NCBI GenBank assembly: GCA_026008535.1
Contig: BRKX01000011.1
Location: forward strand, 44,252,183-44,316,182
Source of the DNA: Perilla frutescens
Taxonomy: Eukaryota > Streptophyta > Magnoliopsida > Lamiales > Lamiaceae
Direction: 5' to 3'
DNA: 64,000 bases
The notes below the pieces were generated by a model. It was not told where the DNA came from. It searched no databases and saw nothing but the letters and a program-made list of their open reading frames with translations. This document shows, one piece after another, positions 37,473 to 50,966 of the stretch. Positions within the stretch are counted from its first letter, which is position 1. Every line of letters starts with the position of its first letter. Position numbers and translations under genes: made by a program.

Positions 37473-37835
37473 AAAAAAAATTCCGGAGAAGAAGATCAAA
37501 AACGGCGAAAACAGTGAGGGCGTGGGCGTAAATTTGCAAGGTCTCCGCCGCTTTATTGAATTGATTCAGTAAATCACATTCAACGTGGAAATGATGCAAT
37601 TTGTTGTTGGATGTCACTTCCACTCACTCCATCTCAACACTACGTGGGCACCAAGTAGAGAGAGAGAGACCCAATTTTTTGACAGGGGTTTTAGAGTTCA
37701 CGGTTGAGGTTTACAACTTGGGGGAAAATGTTTGTTTGTTGTTTTTTTTTGTTCTAGGTCAATTTTTTTTCAATCTTCGTCCACAAAACATATTTATTTA
37801 TTTATTTTTTACAATTTTTACTAATATTTTTTTTT

Positions 37836-38394
37836 TGGATGAACATTCGGTTTTTCGGTTCGATTCGATCCCGAAAATGTTAAAATTAAAAAAAACTGAA
37901 TTTTTTAAAAATAGAACCGAACCGAACTGAATTTCTCATCGGAACCGAACTGAACCGGATCGAAATATTTCGGTTCAGTTCGGTTTTGAACCGAAATTTT
38001 TCTTAAATTTTCTGATTTTTTTTTTACTTTAAATTATCTTCATTCGATATAATTAAATATGTATAAGTATGAATTAACTAATTATCAATATTCAAGTTCC
38101 AAAAATACCAATAAACAATTGAATAAAGTCCAAAAAGGTATAAATTCCAACAAAGCAAAACCGAATAAACTATAAAATCCAATAAAGTCGAGTATTTTTA
38201 TTGCTAATATATATAAATTCAATTTTTCGGTTCGATTCGGGTATTTTCTCTCTGGACCGAACCGAAACCAAAAACCGAATTTTTACTAAAAAAAGAACCG
38301 AATCGAACCGAATTTTAAAAAGAACTGAACCGAAAAAACCGAATTAATTCGGTTCGATTCGATTTTCAGTTTTCGGTACTTTTTGCTCACCCCT
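37836..38394. mobile_element. hAT-like non-autonomous element with GGTTCGG repeats
   Basis: The right end read inward is AGGGGTGAGCAAAAAGTACC, a frequent hAT terminus. The left end (GGATGAACATTCGG) is a decayed mirror of it. Between them lie many copies of CGGTTCGGTTCGATT-type repeats in both orientations and no coding sequence. Target repeats are not clear. Confidence 0.5.
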
Positions 38395-39195
38395 ATATAT
38401 TTTCAAGGAAATCATAGTGGTTGGGTTGGGGTACATTTTAATATTTTTTTTATCATATCTCTAATATAATTTTATTATTTTTTAAATTATGTATTAGTGG
38501 TGGGTTACTCCAACCACTATGGTAGAATTTCCATATGTTTATAGTACTCAATTTTTCCTAATAATAATAGAATACACATTTTGTTTCTAAATAAGTTAAA
38601 TTCTAAAACTTTAGTTTTGTTTCACAAAGAGTTACACAATTGAGGTGGAAAATTCATATTTTTCTCACATTTGTTCTCATTTTATGCATTCAAGCATCTA
38701 TATTTAACTCATTTAATGTATTCACATAAGAGTGTATATAGTAATTTAATTATCTATATTAATATGTGTGTATTTATCTCTTAAAATCAACCACAAATTC
38801 AGAGTTACTTTTTTTTTCTTGAGGAAAAGAGTTACTTTTATTGTAAATTATTTTTTATAAAATAAATCAAAACAAAACAAACAAGCAAATATGTTCTCAT
38901 TAACCAAATCTATTATTCTAGAACACCAATTACCAGACCACATTCCTCACAAAAATCAATATTCTATAAATATAAATAATTACACTTTCTAGATTGCACT
39001 TGAAGTACTGAAAATTTGAAAATGATACCAATTTTTTCTTAAATTTGTGATTTGTATTTGGGAGTGGAGTGAGTTGGTGGTCGGATTTCAGTGTCGGGCT
39101 TCATCAGTCCTATTTCGACACATTTTAAAATGTGATTAATTATCTATACTATCACGATCTTCGCGCGCGCGCGCGCACACACATATATATATATA
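38395..39195. other. AT-rich spacer with (CG)n(CA)n(TA)n microsatellite
   Basis: No gene seen. A compound CG-CA-TA microsatellite at 39164-39195 ends where element E3 begins, again placing a member of this element type in a TA tract. Confidence 0.55.
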
Positions 39196-40375
39196 GGATA
39201 TGGATCATGTGAGAACACTTTATTGGTGTGAGAAATGAGAATCCATCTTACACCATTCAATTTAATGATCCAATGGTTGAGATTTAAAGTGCCAATTTCA
39301 TAAATAATAGGGCAAAAAATAAAGGAAGGGGGCTATATTCGTCCAAACCCATTAAAATTGATGATGTCAGCAATTAAAAAAAAATCTTAAAAACTTTAAT
39401 CGACCATAACTTGCTCGTTTTTAATCCAATGCACACAAAAAAATATATCAAATTAAAGCTCTCTTCATACTCTTTCATTTAAGATGTCGAAAGGCTATGT
39501 TTGGATGAAAAAATATGAACGAAAAATAAAAAAGAAATTTTTTTACGCGTGTCCAGATTGTAAATGCTTTCGTTAGCATATAATTCGTCAGCATTATGAT
39601 AACATATGAACGTATGCTAATGAAGCATTTGTCATATGCTAACATATATATTCGATGTGATAACAAAGAATTATCATAATGCTAACATAGTATAAATTTA
39701 TTAGGGTTTATTAAATCTCAATTATGGTTTATTTAATCTCGATTATGGTTTATTCCATCTAATTATCATTATTCTTTTGAAATTTAATTTTTTATTTATA
39801 GTTCTTAATCGATTATTATGGTTTATCCTATCCAATTATAATTTATAACGTATGTTGATAGAGTATTGTCATATGCTAACATAGTGTATTCACAATGCTG
39901 ACGAACCAAAACTATAATGCTAACGTAGTACAAATATATTATTATTATGATTTCTTTCAACTCATTTAGGGTTTACCACATCCAATCAATGTTTATTTCA
40001 TCTAATTATGTTTATTTCATTCAATTGTGATTTTTTCCATTTAATTAGGGTTTATTAAATCGAATTAGGTTTATAATTAATTTTTAGAATATTTTTTTCA
40101 CCAACAATATTTGAAAACTTTAATTAGCATAACTATAATACTTTGTTAGCATTATGATAATACTTCGTTAGCATAACGATCTATTATCAAATCATCCGCG
40201 ATTTTTATAAGAATTACCAAATTACAGTAATACCCCCGCGCGAAAAACTTTTCAGATATTACAAAATTGTCACCGCCTTTTTAATTAAATCTGGACCTTT
40301 GATTTTTGATGGATGTATGGTGTGAGATGTGTTCTCATTTTTCACACAAGGGGTTATTTTTATATAACCCCAACC
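39196..40375. mobile_element. Element E3: TA-flanked TIR element with GCTAACAT motifs
   Basis: A 1.2-kb element. The left end reads GGATATGGATCATGTGAGAA and the right end, read inward, GGTTGGGGTTATATAAAAAT, both with GAGAAC-type steps like E1. A GGTGACAATTTTGTAAT version of the conserved box lies about 100 bp from the right end. Internally, GCTAACATA and its reverse complement TTAGCATNA recur (39571-39905 and 40110-40170). No coding sequence is seen. Confidence 0.55.
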
Positions 40376-40388
40376 TTATATATATATA

Positions 40389-41065
40389 GGGAAAGGATCA
40401 AATAAGAACCCTTTCCCTAGGTGGGAACTAGGAACCAATCCTAGCCCTTGTTTGACTCAATCTGGACGGTCCAGATTAAATCAGATTTAAGTGGATGGCG
40501 GTGGCATTCCTGTAATTTTTGGCAACTTTCTGGACGGAGGGGTAATATAGTAATTTAATAATTCTTTCCTTTTGTTATGAGGCTAAAATGAGAATCGCAT
40601 GAGGCTAAAATGAGAATCGCATAATGCTAAAATTATCGAAGTAGGAGGCTAAAATTGATGTGACATTTTCCAATAGGGTTCACCGTTCCCGATTATGGTT
40701 TATTAAGTTCCTGATCCCAACTAGTAATTATGAGATTCCCATTAGGGTTCACTGTCCCCAAATAGGGTGTATTGCATTTCATTCCAATTAAATCATCGTT
40801 CCATTTTTGTTTATCAACACATGCTAAAATGAGAAATGCATGAGGCTAAAATGTGCGAAGTCTGATGCTAAAATTGAATCTGGGCAATTTTTGAGTTCAG
40901 TTCCGATTTTACCCTTAATGAGACGCGCGAATTGCAATTTTCGCGATAATTACAAAAATGCCACCGAAAATCTGGATGGATCTGGGGCGTCGATTTTGTA
41001 GGATGAACGGATGGGATCGGTTCCCGATTCTCACCTAGCGACCGGTTCTCACCAGATCTCATCCC
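40389..41065. mobile_element. Element E4: TA-flanked TIR element with 22-bp phased GCTAAAATG motifs
   Basis: A 677-bp element whose left end (GGGAAAGGATC...GAACC) sits directly after E3 across a short TA tract. Its right end read inward is GGGATGAGATCTGGTGAGAA. A GGTGGCATT..TGTAATT box is present near both ends. GCTAAAAT falls at 40582, 40604, 40626 and 40648, and again at 40823, 40845 and 40867. Every step is exactly 22 bp. Confidence 0.65.
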
Positions 41066-41239
41066 TATATATATATATCTTAGAAATACTATTTTAATTT
41101 ATGCAATTACAACCTAAATAATATTTATTTCACAATTAAATCATATGGACAGAAAACAGTATCGTATTCAATGACAAATTCCATTACATGTTCACAAAAA
41201 TGCTGGCCACATCGGATTTTGTCCGTATATTTTAATCAA

Positions 41240-41270
41240 CTAGTGCCTGACCCGTGCGTTGCACAGAACA
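41240..41270 (-). mobile_element. Helitron 3' terminus
   Basis: On the minus strand the hairpin GTGCAACGCAC is followed by GGGTCAGGCACTAG and then T, which is the hairpin-plus-CTAG|T ending of Helitrons. The body would extend rightward, but I cannot place its 5' end (TC), and later insertions such as E5 may have split it. It is a different family from Helitrons A and B. Confidence 0.55.
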
Positions 41271-41796
41271 AAATTTACGTAGCATACATTATAAAATTAA
41301 TTAAATTTAATATTATATTATCTTTTAATGTTATTTTATTAATATTAATATTTAAATTTGCCTAAATTTTTTAAAATATTAGCATAATTTTTAATTTTAT
41401 GCACATAATTATTAAGACAATTTTTGTATGACATATATATGATAAGTAATTGTTCAGTTGTTAACATTTATATTGATATGAATTTATCATTAAATTATAT
41501 ACACTTATTAACCATAAATTAGAAAACATTATAAGTAAATAATAATAAAAATATCAATTTAATTAAGTTTACAAATTTTAAAATATTTCTCTATACACAA
41601 GCCATGGGAAATTTGATGCTTATATTGTTAGATTTTATTGCTTAGAATGATTCTCTATACACAAGCAATGGAAAGTTTGATGCTCATATTGTTAAATTTG
41701 GTGCAATGTTGATTTGTTATTTAGATGATGATTTGCAATTATTCAACCATGTCGACCACTAAGAGAGAGAGAGAGAGAAGAGGAGGAGGGAGACTC

Positions 41797-41835
<39 letters not shown>

Positions 41836-41911
41836 GGAAAAGAGAAGAGGAGAGAGGAGATGTGAGAGAGAGAAGAGCTATGGGAAGAGATATAAAATTG
41901 GATATGAAATT
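41271..41911. other. AT-rich stretch with a short imperfect repeat and a GA/GT microsatellite
   Basis: No gene seen. The phrase TTCTCTATACACAAGC occurs twice (41587 and 41651) with similar following sequence. A GA/GT-rich tract occupies 41763-41876. Probably the interior of the Helitron ending at 41240. Confidence 0.45.
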
Positions 41912-42976
41912 TAATTAGATGACAAAAACTTATATGAGATCGTCTAACGGGTCTCTTACGTTAGACGGGTCAAAACCCGCCACACGCACTTCTTTTTTTT
42001 TTTTTTTTTTGCTTTTTTCAGCTGCTTTTTCCTTCCTTTTCTTTCTTTATTTCTTCTTCTCCTTTTTTTTCGCTGGGCTTCGTTGATTGGCTGTTTTGCC
42101 TTTTTTTTTTTACTTTTCCTTTTTTTTCGCTGATGGGCTGTTTTGCTCCTTTTTTTCCCGTTTTCTTCTTTCTTTCTCATGTTCTCACGACCTAATTTTT
42201 GTTATTTCAATTTTTTTTTTCACTATCTTTCTTCCTTTTTTAAAAAATAATTATTTTTTTAAAAATTAATTCAATTCAATTTTAGTGCTCACTAATTCCA
42301 TTTTAGGGTATACATTTATTTTTTTAAAAATATATTTTATGTGGTGAAATTTTATTTAAAAAAATAAATACATTCAATTCAATTTCATGGTTCACTAATT
42401 TCAATTTAGGGTTATGATTTATTTCAAAAAATATATATATTGGAATATCCTTAAAATAATTATAGTATCATTAATTAGGGATGAAGTATCGCTAATTGCA
42501 GAAGAAAGTATCACTAATTAAAGAAAAGTATCACTAATTGCAAAGAAAGTATCACTAATTGAAAAAAAGTATCACTAAAACTACAAAAAAAACAGCTTCT
42601 TGTGACGATAATGCTAGTGACAAACGTAATTTTGTCACTAAAAATACCTCTATAGTGACAACAATTATTCTTGTCACAAAATAAATATCAGTGATGACTT
42701 TTTCAGTGACAATCATGATTTTGTCACTAAAAATGTCTCTACAGTGATAATATTTATTCTCGTCACAAAATAAGTCATTTGTGATGACTATGTCAGTGAC
42801 AATCGTGATTTTGTCACTAAAAATACTTCTATAGTGACAATAATTACTCTCGTCACAAAAAAAATGTGGATTGTAATTAATAGTGACAATTCTAAATGTT
42901 GTCAATATTTATTGTCACTATATAGTTGGCGCCAATTTCTGATGTTGGTGGGAAATAATTGTTGTCACTAATGTAA

Positions 42977-43012
<36 letters not shown>

Positions 43013-44150
43013 ATGACAATATTTTTATTATCACTAATGAATCGAGGCCTTAGTAGTAGAGACAATTATTTGAGTCGTTACTATCTTTTGTCACTAAATA
43101 ATTGGTCTCATTTGTAGTGTTGACATAAAATTTCGGTTGTCCACTGCTATCACCATAAATAGTGACAACATCTAAAGTTATAATTATCTTGGAAACAAAA
43201 TATATATCTTCGCATCCAAAAACACTAAATAACTCAAACTTAGTTGGATAATGCTCATGATTAAGAATTGATTGGTTCATATAATCATATGAGATCCCTA
43301 ATCTAAAGTTATGTGTACCAACCTTATAAACATCAAAACTATTAGTTTTTCTTTAAGATTTTTTTTCAATTTTAATTTGTTTTGATTTAGTTTAATTTAA
43401 CATTATTACTTAGAATTTATTTCACACAAATAGGATTTAGTATTTAATTTTTTAGTTAATTTAATTTATTTTTAGGGTTGATTATTCCAAACTTAGGATA
43501 TATAATTTTTAAATTTTTAGCAATAAATATTAACTATGATTAGTTATAATATAATAAATTTTATTTTTATGAAAAATATTATTAAAATTATTCAATTTTA
43601 ATGTTAGCATATGGTTGTGAACATAATTTTAGACTAGAGGATCTCATCCCTCATTTATTATAAGATCACAATATATCTTTAATCGACTATTGTGATATTA
43701 CTGATTTAACTATGGAGATATTTTATCCTTTTATATATTTAACATTTTATTTCAATATTTATCAGTGTAATCTTATGTTCATCCTTTACTTAAGATAATG
43801 CATATACACGTGTGTGTATCTTATTTTCATCATGAGATATATTCTATATGAATAATCATATTCTTAAGTTATTTTATTTTTAATACAATATATAGATAGT
43901 TATTTTATAAATAAGATTCTAAATCCAACTATTAAATTTTTAAAATTACATTATATAACTATAATATAGTTTAGACTTTTAAAATAATTTGTAATATTAA
44001 ATTGTGACATCGTACTATAGTATATTAGCAAAAAAAAAAAACATAACATTAATTCGTTACATCATAATACAATATACAATTAATCCAATGATAATTAATA
44101 ATGTCAAGTTTTGAAATCATATTATGATATCTAAGTCAATGATTTATAAT

Positions 44151-44382
44151 ACTGAGTTGGGATATATGACAATACATAATAAATAATACTCCTCCGTCCC
44201 ATAATGGTAATCCACTTTCCATTTTTACACAGATTAATAAATCACATTTAATATAATATATATTGGACTGAGTTGGGATATATGACAATACATAATAAAT
44301 AATACTCCTCCGTCCCATAATGGTAATCCACTTCTCATTTTTACACAGATTAAGAAATCACATTTAATATAATATATATTGG
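44151..44382. repeat. 116-bp tandem duplication containing a Stowaway-like end
   Basis: Two copies (44151-44266 and 44267-44382) each begin ACTGAGTTGGGATATATGAC and include TACTCCTCCGTCCCATAATG, a Stowaway MITE terminus. A weak opposite end (GGGGTGAGTA) lies near 44570. The element appears to have suffered an internal tandem duplication. Confidence 0.7.
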
Positions 44383-44900
44383 AAATACATAATTTACAAC
44401 AATTATCCTATATTGCCCTTAGTTTCTACTCTATTAATCGCATTCATACTATATTAAATAAGGTTATATTTGTAAAAAAAAAATGTGTTAATACAATCCC
44501 AATTTAGAATAGGACTATAGTTTTGGGACATACCAAAAAGGAATAATAAATTACAATTACAGAATGGGGTGAGTAATTAATAATATTATGCTGGGATATC
44601 ATAGTAAAGTATATATGTCAACAATAATACTTAATATTAAGTTATGACATGATATGATACTATACATATATTTATACATAAACCAATATAATAATAGTTC
44701 ACAATATTAAGCTGTGACATCATATTATGGTATATGATACAATAATAATTCATAATATTAAATTATGACACCATATAATTGTATTACATTAAGACGTGGC
44801 ATATACTAATAAATAAATAATTAATAATGCATAATATTAATTAATTGTGACACGACACTGTTATATGTAAATTAATAAAAATTCATGATATATTATTTTA

Positions 44901-45006
<106 letters not shown>

Positions 45007-45548
45007 GCTATATTTGATATCGTACTATATAAAACCTATGTCAATATTTTTTTTAATCTTAGTGAAAATTCAATCAACCTAAATAAATAAGTCGGATGGA
45101 GTATTAATTAGAATTTTAACTACTTCAATTCAAGCGTGCCCATGTGAAATTTTATTTGTTATTATTTTTGGATATTAACTACTTAGAAAATAATTAAGAA
45201 ACTAATTAATATCCAAATTAATAATTTATTGAAACTAAATTATATCCAAATAAATCGAAGTAGTTATCAATGGAATTTTTTATGTATATCTATGAATGAG
45301 ATTTTTACTATATAACTAATGTATATACTTATATATATATATATATATTACTAATAGAAACGGATTTGCATATTTTTTAATTAAGAAAAAACATGATATA
45401 TGAAAACCCAATTTCCAACCCCTTTCCTCCAATTCAACCATTTTCACATTCCCGTTAACAAATTTGATATGACTTTTAGGAGGGAAAGTGAAAAAATTCG
45501 CCAATTTGGTGGGACTTTTAGGAGGGAAAAATATTTTTCAGTCGCATT

Positions 45549-46345
45549 CTATAAAAGTATAAAACTCCAACCTCCCTCACACGATTTTGTTCCCATGACT
45601 TCCACTATCTCATATTTATCTATCTTTATCTGCTAATATGACTTTCGTATCTTATTCTGTATCTGCATCTACTAATATGATTCTTTTGTATCTGTAGCAT
45701 TTATTTATTTTTTCCTCGCAATGACAAATTGTGATAGAGTTTTAACATTTTAGTTGCAATTGGCTTCACTTATTCGTGGAATAAATGATTGTTTTCGATA
45801 GTGTTAATTTGTGGTCGGAGATTCCAATAATAGTTGAAGACGAGATGGGGGATCGAGAAACAAACGAGTGGTGGAAGTTTTGTTCGTCGGAATTCATTAA
45901 TAGTCATTTTTCTCAGAGATATGGAAAAATTGGTTGCAATACAACTATCGAATTGTCAAACAGGTAATAAGATTCATTCATTTTTACGAAATTCATAGGT
46001 TATGATTCCATGTATGAATTAAGCAGTATCTACGAAAATTTTATTGGAATTCTAAATATTTGTGAAAGGTTATAGTAATATCTCCGACATGTTTAATCAT
46101 TGTTGTTTTTTAAATGTGATATTATAGTTTTTGTTGGATAATTTCTCATGGCTTGATTATATTTGATGATTTGAATGTTTTAGGTTACACAAGCGCACCT
46201 GAATCCAGTCTGGAATCATCAAAATTCATCGTGTGTATGACATCACCAAAAGCAATGAAGAAAGTGATCATGAATTTACAGTAGCCAATTAGTTTGATTT
46301 CTAACCAAATGCCATTATACAAATGGCTTAGTTTTGTAAATTACG
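45549..46345 (+). other. Possible small transcription unit inside the CACTA element
   Basis: A TATA-like TCTATAAAAGTATAAAA (45549-45565) precedes an open frame at 45785 (MIVFDSVNLWSEIPI...WWKFCSSEF). This is followed at 45964 by a donor (AGGTAATAAG) and at 46183 by an acceptor (TGTTTTAG) leading to a short terminal exon. I recognise no domain. It could be a decayed element gene or captured host sequence, and it may be chance. Confidence 0.2.
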
Positions 46346-47872
46346 AATTTTTTTTATACTTGTAATTCAATATTAATTGTTCATTTCAATGGAACTTTGT
46401 TCATTCAATGGAAGAGTGTAACGGTTATTTATAAATTCAATTAGTGCATCATTAGCACTATATATATATACATATATGTTGTTCTAAACATTAAATGAGT
46501 TATAATTAATATCTTCTAAAAATTGATATAATAAGTTTTATAATGATGAAATTTGTGCTTTAGTGATAATCCAATATATATACTAGCTAGTATTGTGACC
46601 ACTATTTTGTAACTAAACATTAATGAACAGCGATAAAATAATTTTTATAACTAAAAGGTTAAATATTTTAGTGACGAGTAATTATAGGTGACTATAAAAT
46701 GTTATTTTAGTGATGATAATTTCTTGTTACTAATTTACATAATTTTAGTGATGATTATTATATGTGACTAAATTACGGAGTTTTAGTGACCAAAATTATG
46801 TGCCACTAAAGAGTTGAATTATAGTGACGAATATTACATGTCACTATAATATTGAAATATAGTGACAATAATTTTATGTGACTAAAATATTATTTTTAAT
46901 GACGAGAATGTCTGTCACTATAATTTAAGATGTAGTGACGACAATTGTTTGCTGTCACTATAACTTTTAGTGTCAGTTTATGTAGTGACAAACACTAAAA
47001 TTGTCACTAGTGTGTTTTAGTGACGATTGTTGTACATATAGTGACGACATTTACTGCCACTAAAAGTGATTTTTTTTGTAGTGTAATTATAAGAAATGTA
47101 TCACTAATTGCAGAAGAAAGTATCACTAATTAGAAAAAAAAAGTATCACTAATTGCAAAGAAAGTGTCACTAATTGAAGAAAAGTATCACTAATTGCAGA
47201 ATAAAATATCACTAATTATAAATAAAAATATCACTAATTGCAGAAGAATATATCACTATTAGTGATGCTTCATTTGTTATTACTAGTGATACTTACTTTA
47301 TAATTAATGATACTTCTTTGTTGTTAATTTAACAATTAATGCTTAATCATCGGTAATTTTCATTTTAATGAAAATAACTTTTATCTTGTGAAGTATCATT
47401 AACATTGATATGAAGTATCATTAACTATGGATAAAGTATCATTAATAAAATCATTACAAAAAAAAAGAACTTCTAAATATCCATAGTGAAGTGTAAATTA
47501 GAGCCGAAAAAAAGATTGCCCAAAAAAAAGTGTATAAATGTGCTCCAAAAAAAAAAAGAAAAAAAAAGTGTATAAATGTGCTCCAAAAAAAAAAAAAAAA
47601 AGTGTATAAATCGTGAATTGGAATTGTAAAAAAAAAAGAGAGAGAGAGAAAGAGAGGGACGAGTTAATGTGCGCGCGTGTGAGAGAAAGAGGGGGTGGGG
47701 GCCGGATGGGGCCCCTGAAAAAAAAAAAAAAAGAGGCCAGTTTCGTGTTAGAGGGAGAGAGTGGGGTGGGGGTGGGTGCCAAAAAAAAAGGAAAAAATTA
47801 GATCCGGGTCGGATTAGGATCCGTCTAACGGAAGCGACCCGTTAGACCTTCCTACAGGAGTGTGCCTCTAAT

Positions 47873-48720
47873 TAGATATATCACTAATTATACTAATATC
47901 CTTATATTTATAATTTACTAGTAAATTTTTAATTATAACATATCTCCTATATATTTTAATCTCAACCATCAATCAACACAAATTTAAAGGTTATGATTTA
48001 TTCATAGTTCTCACATAGAGAATAATACTCATTATAACCAACTTCTAACATCATATTATCATTTAATATGATTATTTATCAATATTCATATTTAAATTGG
48101 ACTAAAATTTGTAAAATATTATCATAATTAACAAATATTTCATATAATTTTAATGACATATTTAACATTTAATTTAATAATTTGGAATAGAATTTTTGTC
48201 AATTTTTTTGAAGTAGCAATTAGAAATGAGATCACCTTTGACAATCCCTATTCTTGTTCCAACTCTTTAATTTTTTTTATAAAAAAAATTATTTTTTTAT
48301 ATTTTTTTAATTTTTAATTTATTATGATTTATTTTAATTTTAATTTTATATTTATGGTTCATCCTTCCCCAATTAGAATATATTAAAAAAATATAAGAAA
48401 TAAATTAAAAAAAAACTTAGTTATGAAACACGAAATGCAATACGGATGGGAATAGAGAATCTGACCCGTAACAATTATGTCGATTTGAATTGAGGCATTC
48501 ATTTATAGACTTATTAACCATGATTTATAAATAATTATATATAAATGTCAGTTTAAGAAAGTTAACTAATTTTAAGTAAATAAGAAATTATATGTAAATA
48601 ATATAACAAATAAGTAAAATTAATTGTTTATTGAATTTTTTTAATCATTTATTGAATTTATTGAGCAAAAATAGTTATTTAACAAAAAATTTCCACCCAA
48701 CAACCAATAAAAAAGCTCCT
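47873..48720. other. AT-rich spacer between E5 and Helitron A
   Basis: I see no gene. GAGTTC/TTCTCACATAGAG-like sequence near 48010-48025 recalls a terminal segment of the E3/E4 type but no partner is apparent. A segment at 48590-48640 resembles one near 58510-58560 in Helitron B. Confidence 0.4.
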
Positions 48721-48759
48721 CCAAGTACACGGTGCTATGCACGGGAAGTTTATAATATA

Positions 48760-49819
48760 ATATTAATTTATTCTAGAGCAGATAACTGGCATTAATTGAG
48801 AATTCTATGCACAAAGGCAGAGTGTGGATTTACTAGTACTACTAACTATATGAATTTGTTTATTGCTCGAAAGAAGAAAAAAAAGTCAATAAATAATTAT
48901 TAAAATGTGTTTTGACTTTAATGTTTGTGAATATGTCCACTATGATTAAACTAAAATAGTTTTTTGAGATCATGTTGACTGAAATTTGATGAAACTAAAT
49001 TGGTTTTTGGAGATCATGCTGCCTGAACCCAGCCCAAAAAGAAGAATTTAGTCTATCTCCTTTAATTAGCACATTACTTTTTCTTGTCTGTAAGTCTTCT
49101 CAGAATTTTACCATAGACAATTGTCTTCTCTTATAAGTACCGGTATTTAGGAATTTATTTGGGCTAGTTTGTTCATAGTTTTCATTGTGCCTTACATAAT
49201 AAATACATTCCCATTATCGGCGGTAATAATACTCCATAATCTTAGTTAGAAATGCAAACATTGGTTAGTTACACAAAACGCCAGCCAATATTGTTGCACA
49301 TTAAAATGTAAAGTAGTTTGTATAGGCATGTGCAATGTGTATCTGCTATGCTGCATCTGTTTTGGTATTCCTTTTTCTATTTCTTGCATTTCTATACCGC
49401 TATTAACTAAAAAATGATCTACAGGGGGACAAGAATATTATCAAATTTGAGGGGGATCACAAATTTTATTTTGATTCTATAAGTATTTTTTTTCAACAAT
49501 GTATTACAACGTCCCCCAGAGGACGGAGGAGGAAATAGATACTTGGACTTGGGTCACGACTATTTCAGCAGGGTCAATTGTTGCTTTTCTTTTCTTTTCT
49601 TTTCTTAGTGACTACTGCCCTGATGTGAATACAACTTTTTTCATTTTTTAATGGAACCTTCAGGGTACGTAGATGGAGCACGGTCCAGGATGTGGAGCTT
49701 TCGGATGAGTTATTTAATGTTTCGTTTTGATGATGTCTCCATGCTTCTCTGTTAATACTTAATAGTTTTATTTTTCGAGAAGAGGCACACCGGTTCATGT
49801 TTGGTTTAATTCTGTTCAG
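48760..49819. other. Interior of Helitron A, no recognised gene
   Basis: AT-rich with a short repeated phrase GAGATCATG(C/T)TG near 48966 and 49010. A possible further exon of the downstream plus-strand fragment may lie at 49661-49710 after a CCTTCAG acceptor, but its frame is not clear. Confidence 0.4.
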
Positions 49820-50966
49820 GTCCATCAGCTGGTAGCACTGAAGATGCCATCAGGAAACTTCGCTCTAGAAGACCTATGAGTGCGATGGTGGTAAGCTACA
49901 GTTCTAATATGTCAAAAACATTCAATCGACAAAGGATAGTAATAAGAAAACCTTGAATCATTCTTACCGACATATAATTGCTTGACTGAAAGAGGATTCA
50001 AGATGAACCATCTCCTGAGTAGTCGATCGCTTAACTTCACTATTTGCATTCTATTTTATGCTAGTTAGATAGTGATGTCTGATCGATATGTTGTTATATT
50101 CCAGGTTCCTGCAGACATTTCGTCCAAAGATAATCAACCAGCTGATTCCGAGGTACCCTTCTGAAAATCTTAGCATACTATTTTTGAAGTTTGCGTACAC
50201 ATACCTGCTGCCTTCTGACAATCGTACCATACTATTTCTGAAGTTTGTTTTTATGGATGGTAATGCAGTTCTGTTGTACAACTTGACCCACCCTCATTGT
50301 ATTTATTATGCAGGTTGAAAGTCGTGGCTCTGATGCTCACCCATCGACTTCTAACATGATAACCCTTGAATTTTCCAAAGATAGTCCTCTTGATATGTTG
50401 GCAGATTTCCCAAGCAATGTTGAAGAAGAAGAAAGGGTAAATGCTAGAAATGTTTTACTTGCATGTTAGGTGATTGTTACTGATATTGCTTGAACTTCCA
50501 GATACTCGAGTCGTTGAAGGACTCACAGGGGGAGAAACCTCCTACCGAGCAATCATCATCCGGTGTTGGTGGCAGTTCCCTCCCTAAGCCCGAACTAAAG
50601 AACGAAGCAGAAGGCGAAGTTTTATTACCAGAGGCTCCTCCCAATCATCCACCATCTTCTCAAGCAGAAGCTTCTAAAACTTGTTCTCCTAGTGACACGT
50701 CCAAGTGTAACCACACCGACACCATTAATCTCTCAAAGAGCGACACAACTAAAGTAAAGAACCCGACAAGCATTGTGGCCACGGAAGGAGAAACAAGTCG
50801 GCCAACGTTTCATACTGATACACCATCAGATAATCATAGGCCATCTGATATTGACTTAGGCGACCGAACTAAAGTCACCGTAGAAGTTGAGAAAAACCCA
50901 ACCACCAACATCATACACGGTTTGTTGCGTCGCTCGGATATCTGGGATATCTTCAGAAACAGATGA
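49820..50966 (+). pseudogene. Four-exon 3' fragment of an unidentified gene in Helitron A
   Basis: Exons 49820-49890, 50105-50152, 50314-50436 and 50502-50966 have good GT-AG borders and consistent phases and give 234 codons without a stop. The first exon enters in phase 2, so the gene's beginning is missing. The encoded text includes STEDAIRKLRSRRPMSAMV, an acidic stretch NVEEEER, a long Ser/Thr/Pro-rich disordered part, and ends LLRRSDIWDIFRNR. I do not recognise the family. The open frame with intact splice sites contrasts with the decayed NDUFS1 copy nearby, so this may be a recent capture or still part of a transcribed chimera. It could also be the end of a real gene if the Helitron limits are wrong. 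Confidence 0.5.

Noticed and set aside
42555..43280. Open frames of 76-116 residues on the minus strand
   Set aside because: They are translations of the GTGACAA/TTGTCAC subterminal repeats of the CACTA element.
47498..47801. Phe-rich and Lys/Arg/Glu-rich frames on both strands
   Set aside because: Low-complexity poly-A and GA sequence next to the E5 terminus.
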